Positions 27,462 to 37,175 are shown, counted from the stretch's first letter. The stretch: 64,000 bases of DNA from Prevotella sp. (GCA_024697645.1 JAILFH010000099.1:1-64000), one strand, 5' to 3'. Numbers and translations: made by a program. Notes: generated from the letters alone by a model not told the origin.

Positions 27462-29006
27462 TCAGTCAGGGAGTGTCACGGGAAAGAGTTCGTTTGGCGT
27501 GTGGTCGCGATGGATGAATGCTTTCATCTGGCGGACTATATCTGGGTATTCTGTTGCAACGTTGTGGTCTTCATGCAGGTCATTACTGAGGTCGTAGAGC
27601 CTGCATTTACCGCGTTCCACAACGAGTTTCCACTGTCCCATGCGTACACCAATCATGTCGGTTTCGTGGAATTCCCAATAGAGATGGTCATGCTGCTGTT
27701 GCTGTCCTTTGCCTGTGAGCGTGGGCAGAATGGAAATGCCATCGAACCAATCATTCTTTAGCCGTTTGTTGCGATAGGCTTCAGGAAAGTCGCTGATGCC
27801 GGCAATGTCGCAGAAGGTCGGCATGAGGTCGTAAAAGGCAAAGGGCTGATGGCTAACGGAACCCGCTTCCACATGTCCAGGCCAACGCACGATGAACGGA
27901 ATACGGATTCCACCTTCGTGGGTGCTTCGCTTCAGACCTCTCAACAACCCGTCGCGGTTGAAGAATCCAGGATCTCCCCCACCCTCTTCGTGAGGTCCGT
28001 TGTCGGATGTGAATATGAGGATAGTGTTGTCAGCCAAGCCTTTTTCTTCGAGTTTCTCCATAATTTCGCCGACTTGTTGATCCAGTCGGGCAATCATGGC
28101 AGCAAACTCAGCATGGGCATAGTTGGTGGGATTATATCGAGATGGTTCCTGACCGCTGAATGTCTTCTCCCCTGCCCCACCCTGCTTTGGGTCGAACTGC
28201 TGCTTGTATGCCATCAAAAGTGAATCTTCTGGTTGGCGCAGTTCAGCATGTGGGAGTGTGTAGGTTAGGAACCCAATAAAGGGTTGGTCTGCATGTTGAT
28301 GATCGAGCCAGCGCAAGGCTTCCTGATGGATGATTTCTGCAGAATATTGTTCGCGGTTGTTGTAGTCTTCGCCATACATTTTATGTTCAATATTCTGCCC
28401 TAATACGACACGAACAACGGCTGTATCACCTCGTTCAGGGCTGTATCGATTGAGGAAATTCGGGAAGTAGAGATGCGCCTGGAACTGGCAGATATACCCA
28501 AAGAATTCGTCGATTCCTCGCTTGTCGGGTGTAGAAATCGAACCCTCATAGCCACCAGCCCATTTGCCGAAGAGTCCCGTTCGGTAACCATTTCGTTTGA
28601 AAATCTCGGGAAGGATGATGTGGGCGGTGTCGTAAGGTTCCTGCCCTGCTGTGCCGAAATCGGTGTTCTGTCCGTACAGAACGGTGTGATTCTTGTTCCA
28701 GTATTCACGGTTTCCACGCACGTGAGTGTGTCCGGTATGCTGGCCTGTCATCAGTGTAGCACGCGAAGGAGCCGATACGGGACTGCCACAATAGGCGTCT
28801 GTGAAACGCATTCCCTCGGCAGCAAGTCGGTCGATATTGGGAGTCCGAATGTACTTTTGCCCATAACACGCCAAGTCGCCATAGCCCATGTCGTCGCACA
28901 TTATATATAATATGTTCGGACGTTGCTGGGCCAGGACTGACGGCAGACTCAATGCCGTAGCACCAAGTGTGAGCAATAGTCGCGGTTTTCTTCTCGTTTC
29001 TTTCAT
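27462..29006 (-). CDS. Secreted sulfatase, Ser-type
   Basis: 514 residues with a signal peptide (through LPSVLAQ). It has the alkaline-phosphatase-like sulfatase fold. The first metal block NILYIMCDDMGYGD is at 31-44. The formylglycine motif reads S-A-P-S-R at 78-82 followed by ATLMTGQ, so the modified residue is Ser78, which requires an anaerobic sulfatase-maturating enzyme (anSME). TSDNGPHEEGG carries later metal ligands. It would cleave sulfate esters, perhaps from host or dietary glycans; the substrate cannot be told. No anSME or polysaccharide-utilisation genes are nearby. It starts 26 bases after polA and so probably rides on its transcript. Confidence 0.88.
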   Translation of the reverse strand: MKETRRKPRLLLTLGATALSLPSVLAQQRPNILYIMCDDMGYGDLACYGQKYIRTPNIDRLAAEGMRFTDAYCGSPVSAPSRATLMTGQHTGHTHVRGNREYWNKNHTVLYGQNTDFGTAGQEPYDTAHIILPEIFKRNGYRTGLFGKWAGGYEGSISTPDKRGIDEFFGYICQFQAHLYFPNFLNRYSPERGDTAVVRVVLGQNIEHKMYGEDYNNREQYSAEIIHQEALRWLDHQHADQPFIGFLTYTLPHAELRQPEDSLLMAYKQQFDPKQGGAGEKTFSGQEPSRYNPTNYAHAEFAAMIARLDQQVGEIMEKLEEKGLADNTILIFTSDNGPHEEGGGDPGFFNRDGLLRGLKRSTHEGGIRIPFIVRWPGHVEAGSVSHQPFAFYDLMPTFCDIAGISDFPEAYRNKRLKNDWFDGISILPTLTGKGQQQQHDHLYWEFHETDMIGVRMGQWKLVVERGKCRLYDLSNDLHEDHNVATEYPDIVRQMKAFIHRDHTPNELFPVTLPD

Positions 29007-29032
29007 CGGTCCTCCTTTTCACTTGAGAATGA

Positions 29033-31807
29033 TTAGTGGGCTTCGAGCCAGTTTTCGCCCCAGCCACTATCAGCAACGAGGGGAACGGAAAGCGGATAGG
29101 CTTTCTGCATCTCTTCAAGCACAATCTCCTCTACCCTACTCCGCTCTTCGGGATAGACGGAGAAGTTGAGTTCGTCGTGTACTTGCAGAATCATCTTCGA
29201 AAGGATTCCTTCACGCAGAAAACGTTCATGGATGCGTATCATTGCTACTTTGATGATATCTGCCGCAGAGCCTTGTATTGGAGCATTGATGGCGTTTCGC
29301 TCTGCAAAATTCCTGACGGTTGCATTTCTCGAATTGATGTCTGGCAGATAGCGGCGACGATGGAACACGGTCTCAGCATATCCTCTCTCGCGGGCGAGTT
29401 GCTTCGACTCTTCCATGTAGTCGTGAACGCGTGGGAAGGTCTGGAAGAAACCGTCGATAAGGAGTTTTGCTTCGTCGCGGGTGATGTCCAGACGCTCTGC
29501 AAGTCCAAACACGGTGATACCATAGATGATGCCGAAATTGGCGCGCTTCGACTTTGTTCTCTCGTCTCGGCTGACGTCTTCAATACCTTTCTTATAGATA
29601 GTGGCAGCAGTTGCGGCGTGAAGGTCTTTGCCTTCGCGGAACACTTCCATCATATTTTCATCACCTGAAAGATGGGCCATTACGCGCAGTTCAATCTGAC
29701 TGTAGTCTGCTGAAAAGAATTGACAACCTGGCTCGGGAACAAAACACTTTCTGATTTCCTTTCCGTCTTCTCCTCTTACGGGAATATTCTGCAGATTCGG
29801 GTCACTGCTTGAGAGGCGACCTGTGGCTGTGACGGCCTGATTGAATGAGGTGTGTATATGTCCTGTTCGTGGGTTAATTAGTTTCGGAAGTGCGTCGACG
29901 TAGGTGCCGAGGAGTTTCTTTAATCCTCTGTAGTCCAGTATCTTAGCAATCATAGGACTTTTCGAGCGCAACTGCATCAGCACTTCCTCTGACGTGACGA
30001 ATTGTCCTGTCTTGGTCTTTTTGGGCTTTTCTACAATTTTCATCTTGCCAAACAGAATATCACCAACTTGCTTCGGACTGGATATATTGAATTCCTCGCC
30101 TGCCATCTCGTAAATCTCACGCTCTAACTGGAGCATTCTTTCCGTGAAAAGTTTTGACGTTTCGGCAAGTGCTTCTGTGTCCAGGCAGACTCCATTCATC
30201 TCCATTTCTGCAAGCACAGGCATCAGTGGCATTTCAATATCGTAGAACAGTGATTCGACTCCTGCTTCCTTCATCTTTGGTTCCAGCACGTTCTTCAGTC
30301 GGAGCGTGATATCGGCATCTTCGCAAGCGTATTCATAGACTTCAGCAGGAGAGAGGTCTCTCATTGATCGCTGATTCTTGCCTTTGGGTCCAATGAGTTC
30401 GTCGATGTGAATGGTCTTGTAGCCAAGAAGGGTCTCAGCCATATAGTCCATGTTGTGTCGCAGTTCGGGTTGGAGGAGATAGTGGGCGAGCATCGTGTCC
30501 CACATCGGACCTGCAAGTCGGACTCCATAGTTTCGCAACACTTCAAGGTCGTACTTCAGGTTCTGACCAACTTTCAAAATTTCAGTCGACTCATATACCT
30601 TTTTAAATATATCGACAATTTTTTGTGCTTCGACGCGGTCGGCAGGAACGGGAACATAGAATCCCTTGGTTTCTTCAACAGAGAAACTCAAACCTACCAA
30701 TTCGGCGTCAATTGGGTTCGTTGAAGTGGTTTCTGTGTCTAGACTGAGAATTTTATTTGTCAAGAAAAAATCACAAATTTTCGTCATTTCTTCTTGATTA
30801 TCAATGAGTTGGTAATCGTGAGGAGCCGAAATTGTGGCCAAATTTTGGGCAGTTTTTGAATTTTCTTGGCTCTCGGTCGCAAATTCTGCAAATAAATCGA
30901 GTTGTCCGTTAACGGGTTTTAACACGGGTTCAGGTTTTTTCAGAATTTTGTCTGCTAAAGTTCTGAACTCCAGTTCGTCGAACAGTGCTCTTAATTTTTT
31001 CTCATCAGGCTCCTGAAGGAGTAGGGAGTCCTTGTCGAATTCCACAGGAACATCTGTTCGGATGGTTGCAAGGAATTGAGACATTCGAATATCGTCGACA
31101 TGGGTTTCAACTTTCTCGCGCAATTTTCCCTTAATCTGATCAGAGTGGAGTAGAAGGTTGTCGATAGACCCAAACTCGTTGATGAGTTTCGCTGCAGTTT
31201 TCTCTCCGACACCAGGACAGCCGGGGAAGTTGTCGGCGGAGTCACCCATCAGTGCGAGGAGGTCAATGACTTGGTCGGTGTTTGAAATTCCATACTTCTC
31301 ACAGACTTCAGCCGGACCCATTTTCTCGTAACCGCCCCCATGACGAGGACGGAACTGATAGACGTTTTCACGCACCAGTTGACCATAGTCCTTATCGGGG
31401 GTGAGCATATAGGTTTCGATACCCATTTTCCCCGATTTCATCGCAAGTGTACCGATTACATCATCTGCTTCGAACCCATCAACTTGCAGGCAGGGAATAT
31501 GCCACGCTTCGAGCAGTTGCTTGATGATAGGAACGGAACGCTTGATGTCCTCAGGCGTCTCTTCACGTTGGGCTTTATATTCAGGGAAGGCTTCGTTGCG
31601 GAAGGTTTTTCCGTGATCGAAGGCCACTCCCAGATGGGTGGGCTTTTCCTTCGCAATGATTTCCTGAAGGGTGTTTACAAACCCCATTATAGCCGATGTA
31701 TTCAGACCTTTCGAGTTGATACGAGGGTTCTTGATGAATGCGTAATACGAACGATAAATGAGCGCGTAGGCATCAAAGAGAAATAGTTTGTCCATAGATT
31801 TTTTCAT
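29033..31807 (-). CDS. polA: DNA polymerase I
   Basis: 924 residues with three domains in order. A 5'-3' exonuclease comes first (LFLFDAYALIYRSYYAF..., DGFEADDVIGTLA, CPGVGEKTAAKLI). A 3'-5' proofreading exonuclease follows, with its DTE motif intact at Asp357/Glu359. The family A polymerase has motif A, DYSQIELRVMAHLSG; an O-helix with KRANFGIIYG; and motif C, LQVHDELNF. It is used for repair and Okazaki fragment processing. Both exonucleases appear functional. The gene diverges from the prenyl synthase, and their predicted -7 boxes face each other at 31858-31876. Confidence 0.97.
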   Translation of the reverse strand: MKKSMDKLFLFDAYALIYRSYYAFIKNPRINSKGLNTSAIMGFVNTLQEIIAKEKPTHLGVAFDHGKTFRNEAFPEYKAQREETPEDIKRSVPIIKQLLEAWHIPCLQVDGFEADDVIGTLAMKSGKMGIETYMLTPDKDYGQLVRENVYQFRPRHGGGYEKMGPAEVCEKYGISNTDQVIDLLALMGDSADNFPGCPGVGEKTAAKLINEFGSIDNLLLHSDQIKGKLREKVETHVDDIRMSQFLATIRTDVPVEFDKDSLLLQEPDEKKLRALFDELEFRTLADKILKKPEPVLKPVNGQLDLFAEFATESQENSKTAQNLATISAPHDYQLIDNQEEMTKICDFFLTNKILSLDTETTSTNPIDAELVGLSFSVEETKGFYVPVPADRVEAQKIVDIFKKVYESTEILKVGQNLKYDLEVLRNYGVRLAGPMWDTMLAHYLLQPELRHNMDYMAETLLGYKTIHIDELIGPKGKNQRSMRDLSPAEVYEYACEDADITLRLKNVLEPKMKEAGVESLFYDIEMPLMPVLAEMEMNGVCLDTEALAETSKLFTERMLQLEREIYEMAGEEFNISSPKQVGDILFGKMKIVEKPKKTKTGQFVTSEEVLMQLRSKSPMIAKILDYRGLKKLLGTYVDALPKLINPRTGHIHTSFNQAVTATGRLSSSDPNLQNIPVRGEDGKEIRKCFVPEPGCQFFSADYSQIELRVMAHLSGDENMMEVFREGKDLHAATAATIYKKGIEDVSRDERTKSKRANFGIIYGITVFGLAERLDITRDEAKLLIDGFFQTFPRVHDYMEESKQLARERGYAETVFHRRRYLPDINSRNATVRNFAERNAINAPIQGSAADIIKVAMIRIHERFLREGILSKMILQVHDELNFSVYPEERSRVEEIVLEEMQKAYPLSVPLVADSGWGENWLEAH

Positions 31808-31857
31808 TTTGCCGTGTAAAATTACAAAATTTTTGGCACAATTACCGATATTTTCTG

Positions 31858-31876
31858 TAATTTTGTATCAAAATTA
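31858..31876. promoter_or_regulatory. Face-to-face -7 boxes forming a 19-bp palindrome
   Basis: TAATTTTG (plus, 31858-31865) and its exact inverse CAAAATTA (minus box, 31869-31876) are separated by TAT. The plus box has TTTG at 31832-31835 (22-base spacing) and drives the prenyl synthase 20 bases downstream. The minus box would drive polA with a leader of about 55 nt. The two predicted start sites overlap, so the promoters should exclude one another. Confidence 0.6.
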
Positions 31877-31884
31877 GCAAATCT

Positions 31885-32862
31885 ATGGATTATCTTTCGC
31901 TTATCAAACAACCAATTTCGGCAGAAATTGCCGATTTCATCGAACTTTTCAACCAATCTTTGACCCATGAAGACGGTATGCTTGGTCAGGCTCTTGAGCA
32001 TATTAGGAAGCGTGCGGGCAAGCGTATGCGTCCGATGCTTATTTTACTTATCGCGAAAAACTTCGGCAAAATCAATAGTGCTACTCAACATGCTGCTGTA
32101 GGACTCGAATTGCTGCATACGGCTTCGTTAGTGCACGATGATGTTGTAGACGAGAGCGAGGAGCGTCGCGGACAGGCATCGGTGAATGCTACCTATGATA
32201 ATAAAGTGGCTGTTTTGGTGGGTGATTTCATCCTTTCAACTGCTTTGTTGAATGTGGCAAAGACAGGTAATCAGCGCATTGTGGAGTATCTGGCTGAACT
32301 TGGTAGAACCCTTTCCAATGGCGAGATTCTGCAACTTACAAACATTCAGAATCAGGACTTCTCTGAAGAGGTTTACTATCAGGTAATTAAGCAGAAAACA
32401 GCCGCTTTGTTTGAGGCTTGTGCAGGTATTGGTGCTTTATCTTCAGGTGCGGACGAACAGTTGGTGAAGGAGGCGATGCGTTTTGGTCAAAACCTGGGTA
32501 TTATTTTCCAGATTCGTGATGATATTTTCGACTATTACGATTCACCTGAAATCGGAAAACCTACAGGCAACGATATGGCTGAAGGAAAACTTACGCTTCC
32601 CGTGCTTTATGCCTTGAATAACAGTTCGTTTGAGTCAATGATAAATTTGGCACGAAAGGTGAAATCTGGCGATGTTAATCCCGATGAAATCGCCGTTTTG
32701 GTTGAATTTGCAAAGCAACAAGGTGGTATTGAATATGCCGAGAAATGTATGTGGGAATTCCACCGCGAAGCAGAAGAATTTATTGAAAAGAGGGTAGGGG
32801 ATCCTGAAATTCAAACGGCGCTCAACGCCTATCTCGATTATGTAATTAAACGTACCATTTAA
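31885..32862 (+). CDS. Polyprenyl diphosphate synthase (trans-isoprenyl type)
   Basis: 325 residues with both aspartate-rich motifs of chain-elongating trans-prenyltransferases: DDVVD at 85-89 and DDIFD at 212-216. GKRMRPMLI and the KTAALFEAC helix are also present. It condenses isopentenyl diphosphate with allylic diphosphates. The residues just before the first motif (LLHTASLVH) are small or medium in size, consistent with a long-chain product such as the menaquinone side chain, but this cannot be settled from sequence. It resembles IspB/HepT-type enzymes. Its promoter is about 20 bases upstream, so the leader is very short. Confidence 0.92.
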   Translation: MDYLSLIKQPISAEIADFIELFNQSLTHEDGMLGQALEHIRKRAGKRMRPMLILLIAKNFGKINSATQHAAVGLELLHTASLVHDDVVDESEERRGQASVNATYDNKVAVLVGDFILSTALLNVAKTGNQRIVEYLAELGRTLSNGEILQLTNIQNQDFSEEVYYQVIKQKTAALFEACAGIGALSSGADEQLVKEAMRFGQNLGIIFQIRDDIFDYYDSPEIGKPTGNDMAEGKLTLPVLYALNNSSFESMINLARKVKSGDVNPDEIAVLVEFAKQQGGIEYAEKCMWEFHREAEEFIEKRVGDPEIQTALNAYLDYVIKRTI

Positions 32863-32982
32863 GAAAATCAAAGTAGTTTTGTGCTCAATAAAGAATTTAG
32901 ATATAAGGTGAGTAATGGTCTTCGTTACCCACCTTTCATTTATATAATAGGGTCGATTTTAAGGAATAATGCATTTGATTTT
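32863..32982. other. 3' gap with no recognised feature
   Basis: The start of a 420-base gap after the prenyl synthase. A GTG-initiated 61-codon frame from 32881 runs into the 22-bp array and is not considered a gene. Confidence 0.5.
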
Positions 32983-33160
32983 GTAAAGCATTGCTTTCAA
33001 CTATGTAAAGCAATGCTCTCTACCTTAGAGAGTTATCCTTTCGACTATCTAAAGGTGTCCTTTTGACCATAGAAAGGATACCTTTATAGGGGTATAAAGA
33101 TGGTCTTTATATAGGTATAAACATATGCTCTGTAAGGTCAAAAGGATACCTTTATATAAA
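32983..33160. repeat. 22-bp-period palindromic array 2 (8 units)
   Basis: Eight contiguous units, all 22 bases except one of 23. Cores include AAAGCATTGCTTT, AAAGCAATGCTCT, GAGTTATCCTTT, AAAGGTGTCCTTT and AAAGGATACCTTT. The second-to-last unit, TATAAACATATGCTCTGTAA, is nearly identical to a unit near the end of array 3. There are no spacers and no reading frame. Confidence 0.8.
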
Positions 33161-33213
33161 ACGCAGTTTTTCTTTATTAATAAAGCCATTTTCCAGCGGT
33201 TTTATGAAAGAAA

Positions 33214-33257
33214 TATCCCCTACTTCCATCCGCTAATTTGGGATAGAGTAGGGGATA
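33214..33257 (-). terminator. Terminator-like stem for deoC
   Basis: TATCCCCTAC (33214-33223) pairs perfectly with GTAGGGGATA (33248-33257). Read on the minus strand it lies 26 bases after the deoC stop and is followed by TTTCTTTC, a weak U-rich tract. Confidence 0.6.
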
Positions 33258-33282
33258 CTGATTATTTTTATAAACCTCTGAT

Positions 33283-34191
33283 TTAGAAGAACTTAACCTC
33301 TTCGCCTTCAATCTCGGAAAGGAGCAAGTTTGCCAGACGAGATGTTCCAAGACGAAGCCATTTGTTGGTAAGCCACTTTTCACCCAAAACTTCCTTCACG
33401 ATGGTGTAATAAGTGAGGGCATCAGTAACGGTGTTGATTCCGCCAGCGGGCTTGAAGCCAATCTGAATACCAGTTTCGTCGTAGTATTCCTTGATTGCCT
33501 GACACATAATGTATGCGGCTTCGGGAGTGGCCGAAATCTTCTCTTTTCCAGTTGAAGTCTTGATGTAATCAGCACCTGCGTACATCGATAAAATCGAGGC
33601 TTTTTTGATGTTTGAGCCTGTAACGAGGTCACCTGTTTCGAGGATAACTTTCATCGCGACATCCTCACCGCAGGTTTGCTTCAGTTCACTAATATCGTCA
33701 GCAACGCCTTCGTAGTCGCCACTCAGGAATTTACCTACTGGCATCACGATATCAATTTCGGTTGCACCGTCACGAACTGCTAATGCTGTTTCAGCAATCT
33801 TCACTTCAATCAGCGCCTGAGAAGAGGGGAAACTGCCTGATACACAGGCGATTTCAACGCCATCAACCTCCAAAGTCTCGCTCACGGTTTTAGCAAAACA
33901 AGGATATACGCAGATGGTTGCTACATGTGGAAGGTCTACGTATTGAGCATCAAATTGATTGACGCGCTCGGTGAAAGCCAATACGCTTTCGTCAGAATCC
34001 GTTGTTTTCAGCGTTGTCAATTCTATGCTTCCAAACAGGAATTTCTTCACGTCGAGCGTGTCGTTTTGTGGCACTTTCTCGGCAATCAGTTTCATCACTG
34101 CAGCCTTTACGGCAGCATCGTCAACTTCGAGGTTGTACTTTTTCAGTGCCTCCTCAATCTTACTTGTGTACTGAATAGATTCGTTTGCCAT
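33283..34191 (-). CDS. deoC: Deoxyribose-phosphate aldolase
   Basis: A class I aldolase that splits 2-deoxyribose-5-phosphate into glyceraldehyde-3-phosphate and acetaldehyde in deoxynucleoside catabolism. The Schiff-base motif lies in ADYIKTSTGK. The conserved IDIVMPVGKFLSGDY and FKPAGGI blocks are present. At 302 residues it is somewhat longer than the E. coli enzyme, with an N-terminal extension of about 45 residues. It is the last gene of the leftward mnmG-apt-uvrC-dtd-mazG-like run. Confidence 0.94.
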   Translation of the reverse strand: MANESIQYTSKIEEALKKYNLEVDDAAVKAAVMKLIAEKVPQNDTLDVKKFLFGSIELTTLKTTDSDESVLAFTERVNQFDAQYVDLPHVATICVYPCFAKTVSETLEVDGVEIACVSGSFPSSQALIEVKIAETALAVRDGATEIDIVMPVGKFLSGDYEGVADDISELKQTCGEDVAMKVILETGDLVTGSNIKKASILSMYAGADYIKTSTGKEKISATPEAAYIMCQAIKEYYDETGIQIGFKPAGGINTVTDALTYYTIVKEVLGEKWLTNKWLRLGTSRLANLLLSEIEGEEVKFF

Positions 34192-34332
34192 AATCTTCGT
34201 ATTTTAGTTGTTGTTTCTATTTGTTTATTGTTTGCAAGTTTTTTTTTCTCTTTGGTTTTAAATGATGGCTTTCTCTAAATCCTTTCTAATAGGGGAAGGG
34301 GGAGTTTGTTTCCTATTCCTTTTCACTTTTTC

Positions 34333-34659
34333 TTATGCCTTCAACTTCGGGTTTCCGATGTGGCGAAGAGCATCTCGTTTTGTCTTTTTCTCGATGGAAC
34401 GGCGAAGTTCTTCGGTCAGATCGACTCCGGTTTGATTGGCGAGGCAGAGAAGGACCCAGAGAATATCTGCCATTTCCTCACCAAGATCAGCCTTTTCGCC
34501 TTCTTTGAAACTCTGGTCACCATATTTGCGGGCGATGATACGTGCCAGTTCACCTACTTCTTCAGTGAGGCAAGCCATATTTGTCAGTTCTGAGAAGTAG
34601 CGAACACCATATTCTTTAATCCACTGGTCAATAGCCTCTTGTGCTTCTTTGATGGTCAT
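34333..34659 (-). CDS. MazG-like nucleotide pyrophosphohydrolase
   Basis: 108 residues of the single-domain MazG/dUTPase-like superfamily, which removes pyrophosphate from (d)NTPs. The metal-binding EExxE...ExxD pattern is seen as LTEEVGELARIIARKYG and GEEMADILWVLLCLAN. It probably dimerises as four-helix bundles. It is located between dtd and deoC, a nucleotide-cleanup context. The exact substrate is not predictable. Confidence 0.85.
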   Translation of the reverse strand: MTIKEAQEAIDQWIKEYGVRYFSELTNMACLTEEVGELARIIARKYGDQSFKEGEKADLGEEMADILWVLLCLANQTGVDLTEELRRSIEKKTKRDALRHIGNPKLKA

Positions 34660-34758
34660 AGTCTTTAATGCTATATTTGAGGTTTTACCCCCCGTTTTTC
34701 TTTAAATTATGCCGATGAAATCGGAATTTTTTGTTCTTTTCTGATGGTCACAAAGTGC

Positions 34759-35211
34759 TTATTCCTTGTTTTTCGTATCCATACAGATAGTTACAGGGCC
34801 ATCATTTGTAAGTTTTACTTTCATCATAGCGCCGAATTCCCCTGTTCCTACGGGTTGACCCATCAACTCGCTTAAAGCCGTACAGAACGAATTATAGAGC
34901 GGAATCGAGACTTCGTGTGAAGCAGCGCGGAACCAAGCAGGTCGGTTTCCTTTCTTATAGGAGGCGAATAGGGTGAACTGACTAACTACGAGCGCTTCTC
35001 CCTGAATATCCAATACAGAGCGGTTCATTACGCCTTCTTCGTCGTCGAAAATGCGGAGATTAGCAATCTTTTTAGCAAGCCAGTTTACATCCTCCTCTGA
35101 ATCGCGTTCCTCAACGCCTAAAAGGATAAGTAACCCTTCTCCAATGGCTGATTTCACCTGTTGATCAATGGTTACGCTCGCGCTGCTAACACGCTGAATA
35201 ACTGCTCTCAT
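34759..35211 (-). CDS. dtd: D-aminoacyl-tRNA deacylase
   Basis: 150 residues, the usual length. The two DTD signatures are SQFTLFAS (catalytic Thr region) and the Gly-cisPro motif in TNDGPVTI near the C-terminus. It removes D-amino acids and glycine mischarged on tRNAs. It begins [16 protein letters not shown], as in relatives. Its own promoter box is at 35238. Confidence 0.95.
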   Translation of the reverse strand: MRAVIQRVSSASVTIDQQVKSAIGEGLLILLGVEERDSEEDVNWLAKKIANLRIFDDEEGVMNRSVLDIQGEALVVSQFTLFASYKKGNRPAWFRAASHEVSIPLYNSFCTALSELMGQPVGTGEFGAMMKVKLTNDGPVTICMDTKNKE

Positions 35212-35237
35212 TCTACTTTTCTTTAGATTGTTTGTTG

Positions 35238-35245
35238 CAAAGATA
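35238..35245 (-). promoter_or_regulatory. -7 box (TATCTTTG on minus) for dtd
   Basis: Plus-strand CAAAGATA gives TATCTTTG on minus, with CAAA (35265-35268) 19 bases further as the -33 element. It lies 26 bases before the dtd start, suggesting dtd can be transcribed apart from uvrC. Confidence 0.65.
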
Positions 35246-35304
35246 AAAGAAAAAACTGGAATGACAAAATATCTATAGTTATTTCTTCTAATTTCGCTAA
35301 GTCG

Positions 35305-37137
35305 TTACTCCTGATGGAAGTGCTTGTAGATTATCTCGCCTTTCTTTTGGCCTAAAACATTTATAAGTTCCTGATTATCAGCGAGTTTAATTCGTTTGAC
35401 GGTCTTAAAATGCTGAAGGAGCAAGTCACGGGTCTTTGGTCCAATTCCAGGGATATCGTCCAGTTCACTATGGAGAGCATGCTTGGAACGTTTATCACGA
35501 TGGAACGTAATTGCGAAACGATGCACTTCATCCTGGAGACGAGTGAGTACATTAAACAACTCGCTTTTTGTGTCGATTCCAATGGTTACAGGAGGATTAC
35601 CATAGAGTAGTTCATTGGTACGGTGCCTATCGTTTTTGGCAAGACCGGCGATAGGAATCTGCAGACCAAGTTCACCTTCGACAACTTCACGAACTACGGA
35701 CATCTGCCCCAAACCACCATCAGTAATAATCAAATCGGGTAGGGGAGTATTCTCTTCAATCATTCGGGTATAGCGGCGTCTTACAACTTCTTGCATCGAA
35801 GCATAGTCGTCGGGTCCTGTAACAGTCTTAATTATGTACTTTCGATAGTCCTTTTTCGACGGTTTCATCGCCTTGAAAACTACACAACCGGCTACAGCAT
35901 CGGTACCGCTGATGTTTGAGTTGTCAAAACATTCAATTTGGTAGGGCATCTTTGGAAGTTTCAGTTTGTCCTGCAATTCTTTCATCAAGCGGGTCTGTTT
36001 CTGTTCCGGATTCAGTTTTTCTGCTTGTTTCAGGCGGTCAACTTTATATTGTTTTCCGTTCATTTCGGACAAATCCAGCAAATGCTTCTTGTCGCCTCGC
36101 TGGGGTATAAACCATTCTGCATCGGGTAGTTTCCACGACATCTCGAAGGGCACAATGACTTCCTTGGCATTGGAATGGAACCGTTCGCGAATTTCAGGAA
36201 TAGCCGTTAACAGCAATTCTTCATCGGTTTCATCGAGTTTTCGCTTGTATTCGTAGGTGAAAGATTGGTTAATCGTACCATTCTTCACATGGATATAGTT
36301 GATGAAAGCGTTCTTATTTGCATCATCATCTATAATCGTGAACACATCAACGTCCTGAATAGTATGACTAACAACCTCACTTTTCGAGCAGAAATTTTCG
36401 AGTAAAATGTTTTTTTGTTTGATTTCTTCGGCTTCTTCGAAACGAAGTTCTTCTGCAAGTTTCAGCATTTCTGCGTAAAGCAAACGTTGAACTTCGCGCG
36501 TATTACCTTTCAGAATCTCGCGAGCCTGAGCAATGTTTCTTTGATAGTCTTCGTAGGATTGTTTGCTAATGCAAGGTGCGTTGCAGTTGTGGATGTGGTA
36601 TTCAAGACACGCCTTATACTTACCTTGTTCAATACCTTCCTTCGTCATTGGAGTGCGGCACGTTCGAGGTTTGTAGATCTTATGAATGATATCCAGAATA
36701 CCATACATCGTTGAAATCTGCGAATATGGACCGAAGTAAGTACCGTATTTTTTGTTGATGGTACGAGTTTTGAAGATTCTGGGAAGAAATTCTTTCGTAA
36801 CACAAATACTTGGATAAGTCTTTCCGTCTTTCAATAGGACGTTGTACCGAGGATTATATTTCTTGATGAGACTATTCTCAAGAAGTAATGCGTCTTCCTC
36901 TGTGTTGACAACGGTGTAACTGATATCCCAGACTTTACTTACAAGGACTTTTGTCTTGAAGCGGTCGACTTCTTTATGGAAGTAGGACGAGACGCGGTTC
37001 TTCAGATTCTTGGCTTTGCCCACATAGATAATTGTGTGGTCTTGGTCATAGAACTGATAACTACCAGGTTTCCCCGGTAGACGTTGCACGATGGTTTTAA
37101 GATGTGCTAACCGCTTCTCGTTCTCTTCCTTTGTCAT
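35305..37137 (-). CDS. uvrC: Excinuclease ABC subunit C
   Basis: 610 residues. The N-terminal GIY-YIG nuclease (GSYQFYDQDHTIIYVGKAKNLKNR) makes the 3' incision. A UVR motif (LRFEEAEEIKQK), the RNase H-like 5' nuclease domain (IECFDNSNISGTDAVAG..., DLIITDGG) and C-terminal helix-hairpin-helix repeats (DIPGIGPKTRDLLLQHF) follow. It acts with UvrA and UvrB in nucleotide excision repair; neither is in the window. AAAGGAG sits just upstream of the ATG, an unusually clear ribosome-binding sequence for this phylum. A parS site lies in the gap upstream. Confidence 0.97.
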   Translation of the reverse strand: MTKEENEKRLAHLKTIVQRLPGKPGSYQFYDQDHTIIYVGKAKNLKNRVSSYFHKEVDRFKTKVLVSKVWDISYTVVNTEEDALLLENSLIKKYNPRYNVLLKDGKTYPSICVTKEFLPRIFKTRTINKKYGTYFGPYSQISTMYGILDIIHKIYKPRTCRTPMTKEGIEQGKYKACLEYHIHNCNAPCISKQSYEDYQRNIAQAREILKGNTREVQRLLYAEMLKLAEELRFEEAEEIKQKNILLENFCSKSEVVSHTIQDVDVFTIIDDDANKNAFINYIHVKNGTINQSFTYEYKRKLDETDEELLLTAIPEIRERFHSNAKEVIVPFEMSWKLPDAEWFIPQRGDKKHLLDLSEMNGKQYKVDRLKQAEKLNPEQKQTRLMKELQDKLKLPKMPYQIECFDNSNISGTDAVAGCVVFKAMKPSKKDYRKYIIKTVTGPDDYASMQEVVRRRYTRMIEENTPLPDLIITDGGLGQMSVVREVVEGELGLQIPIAGLAKNDRHRTNELLYGNPPVTIGIDTKSELFNVLTRLQDEVHRFAITFHRDKRSKHALHSELDDIPGIGPKTRDLLLQHFKTVKRIKLADNQELINVLGQKKGEIIYKHFHQE

Positions 37138-37175
37138 TTTGTAACTCCTTTGTTTATAGACCTTTTCACGCTCTT

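Noticed and set aside
32881..33066. A 61-codon ORF after the prenyl synthase
   Set aside because: GTG start, and it runs through the 22-bp array; no domain.
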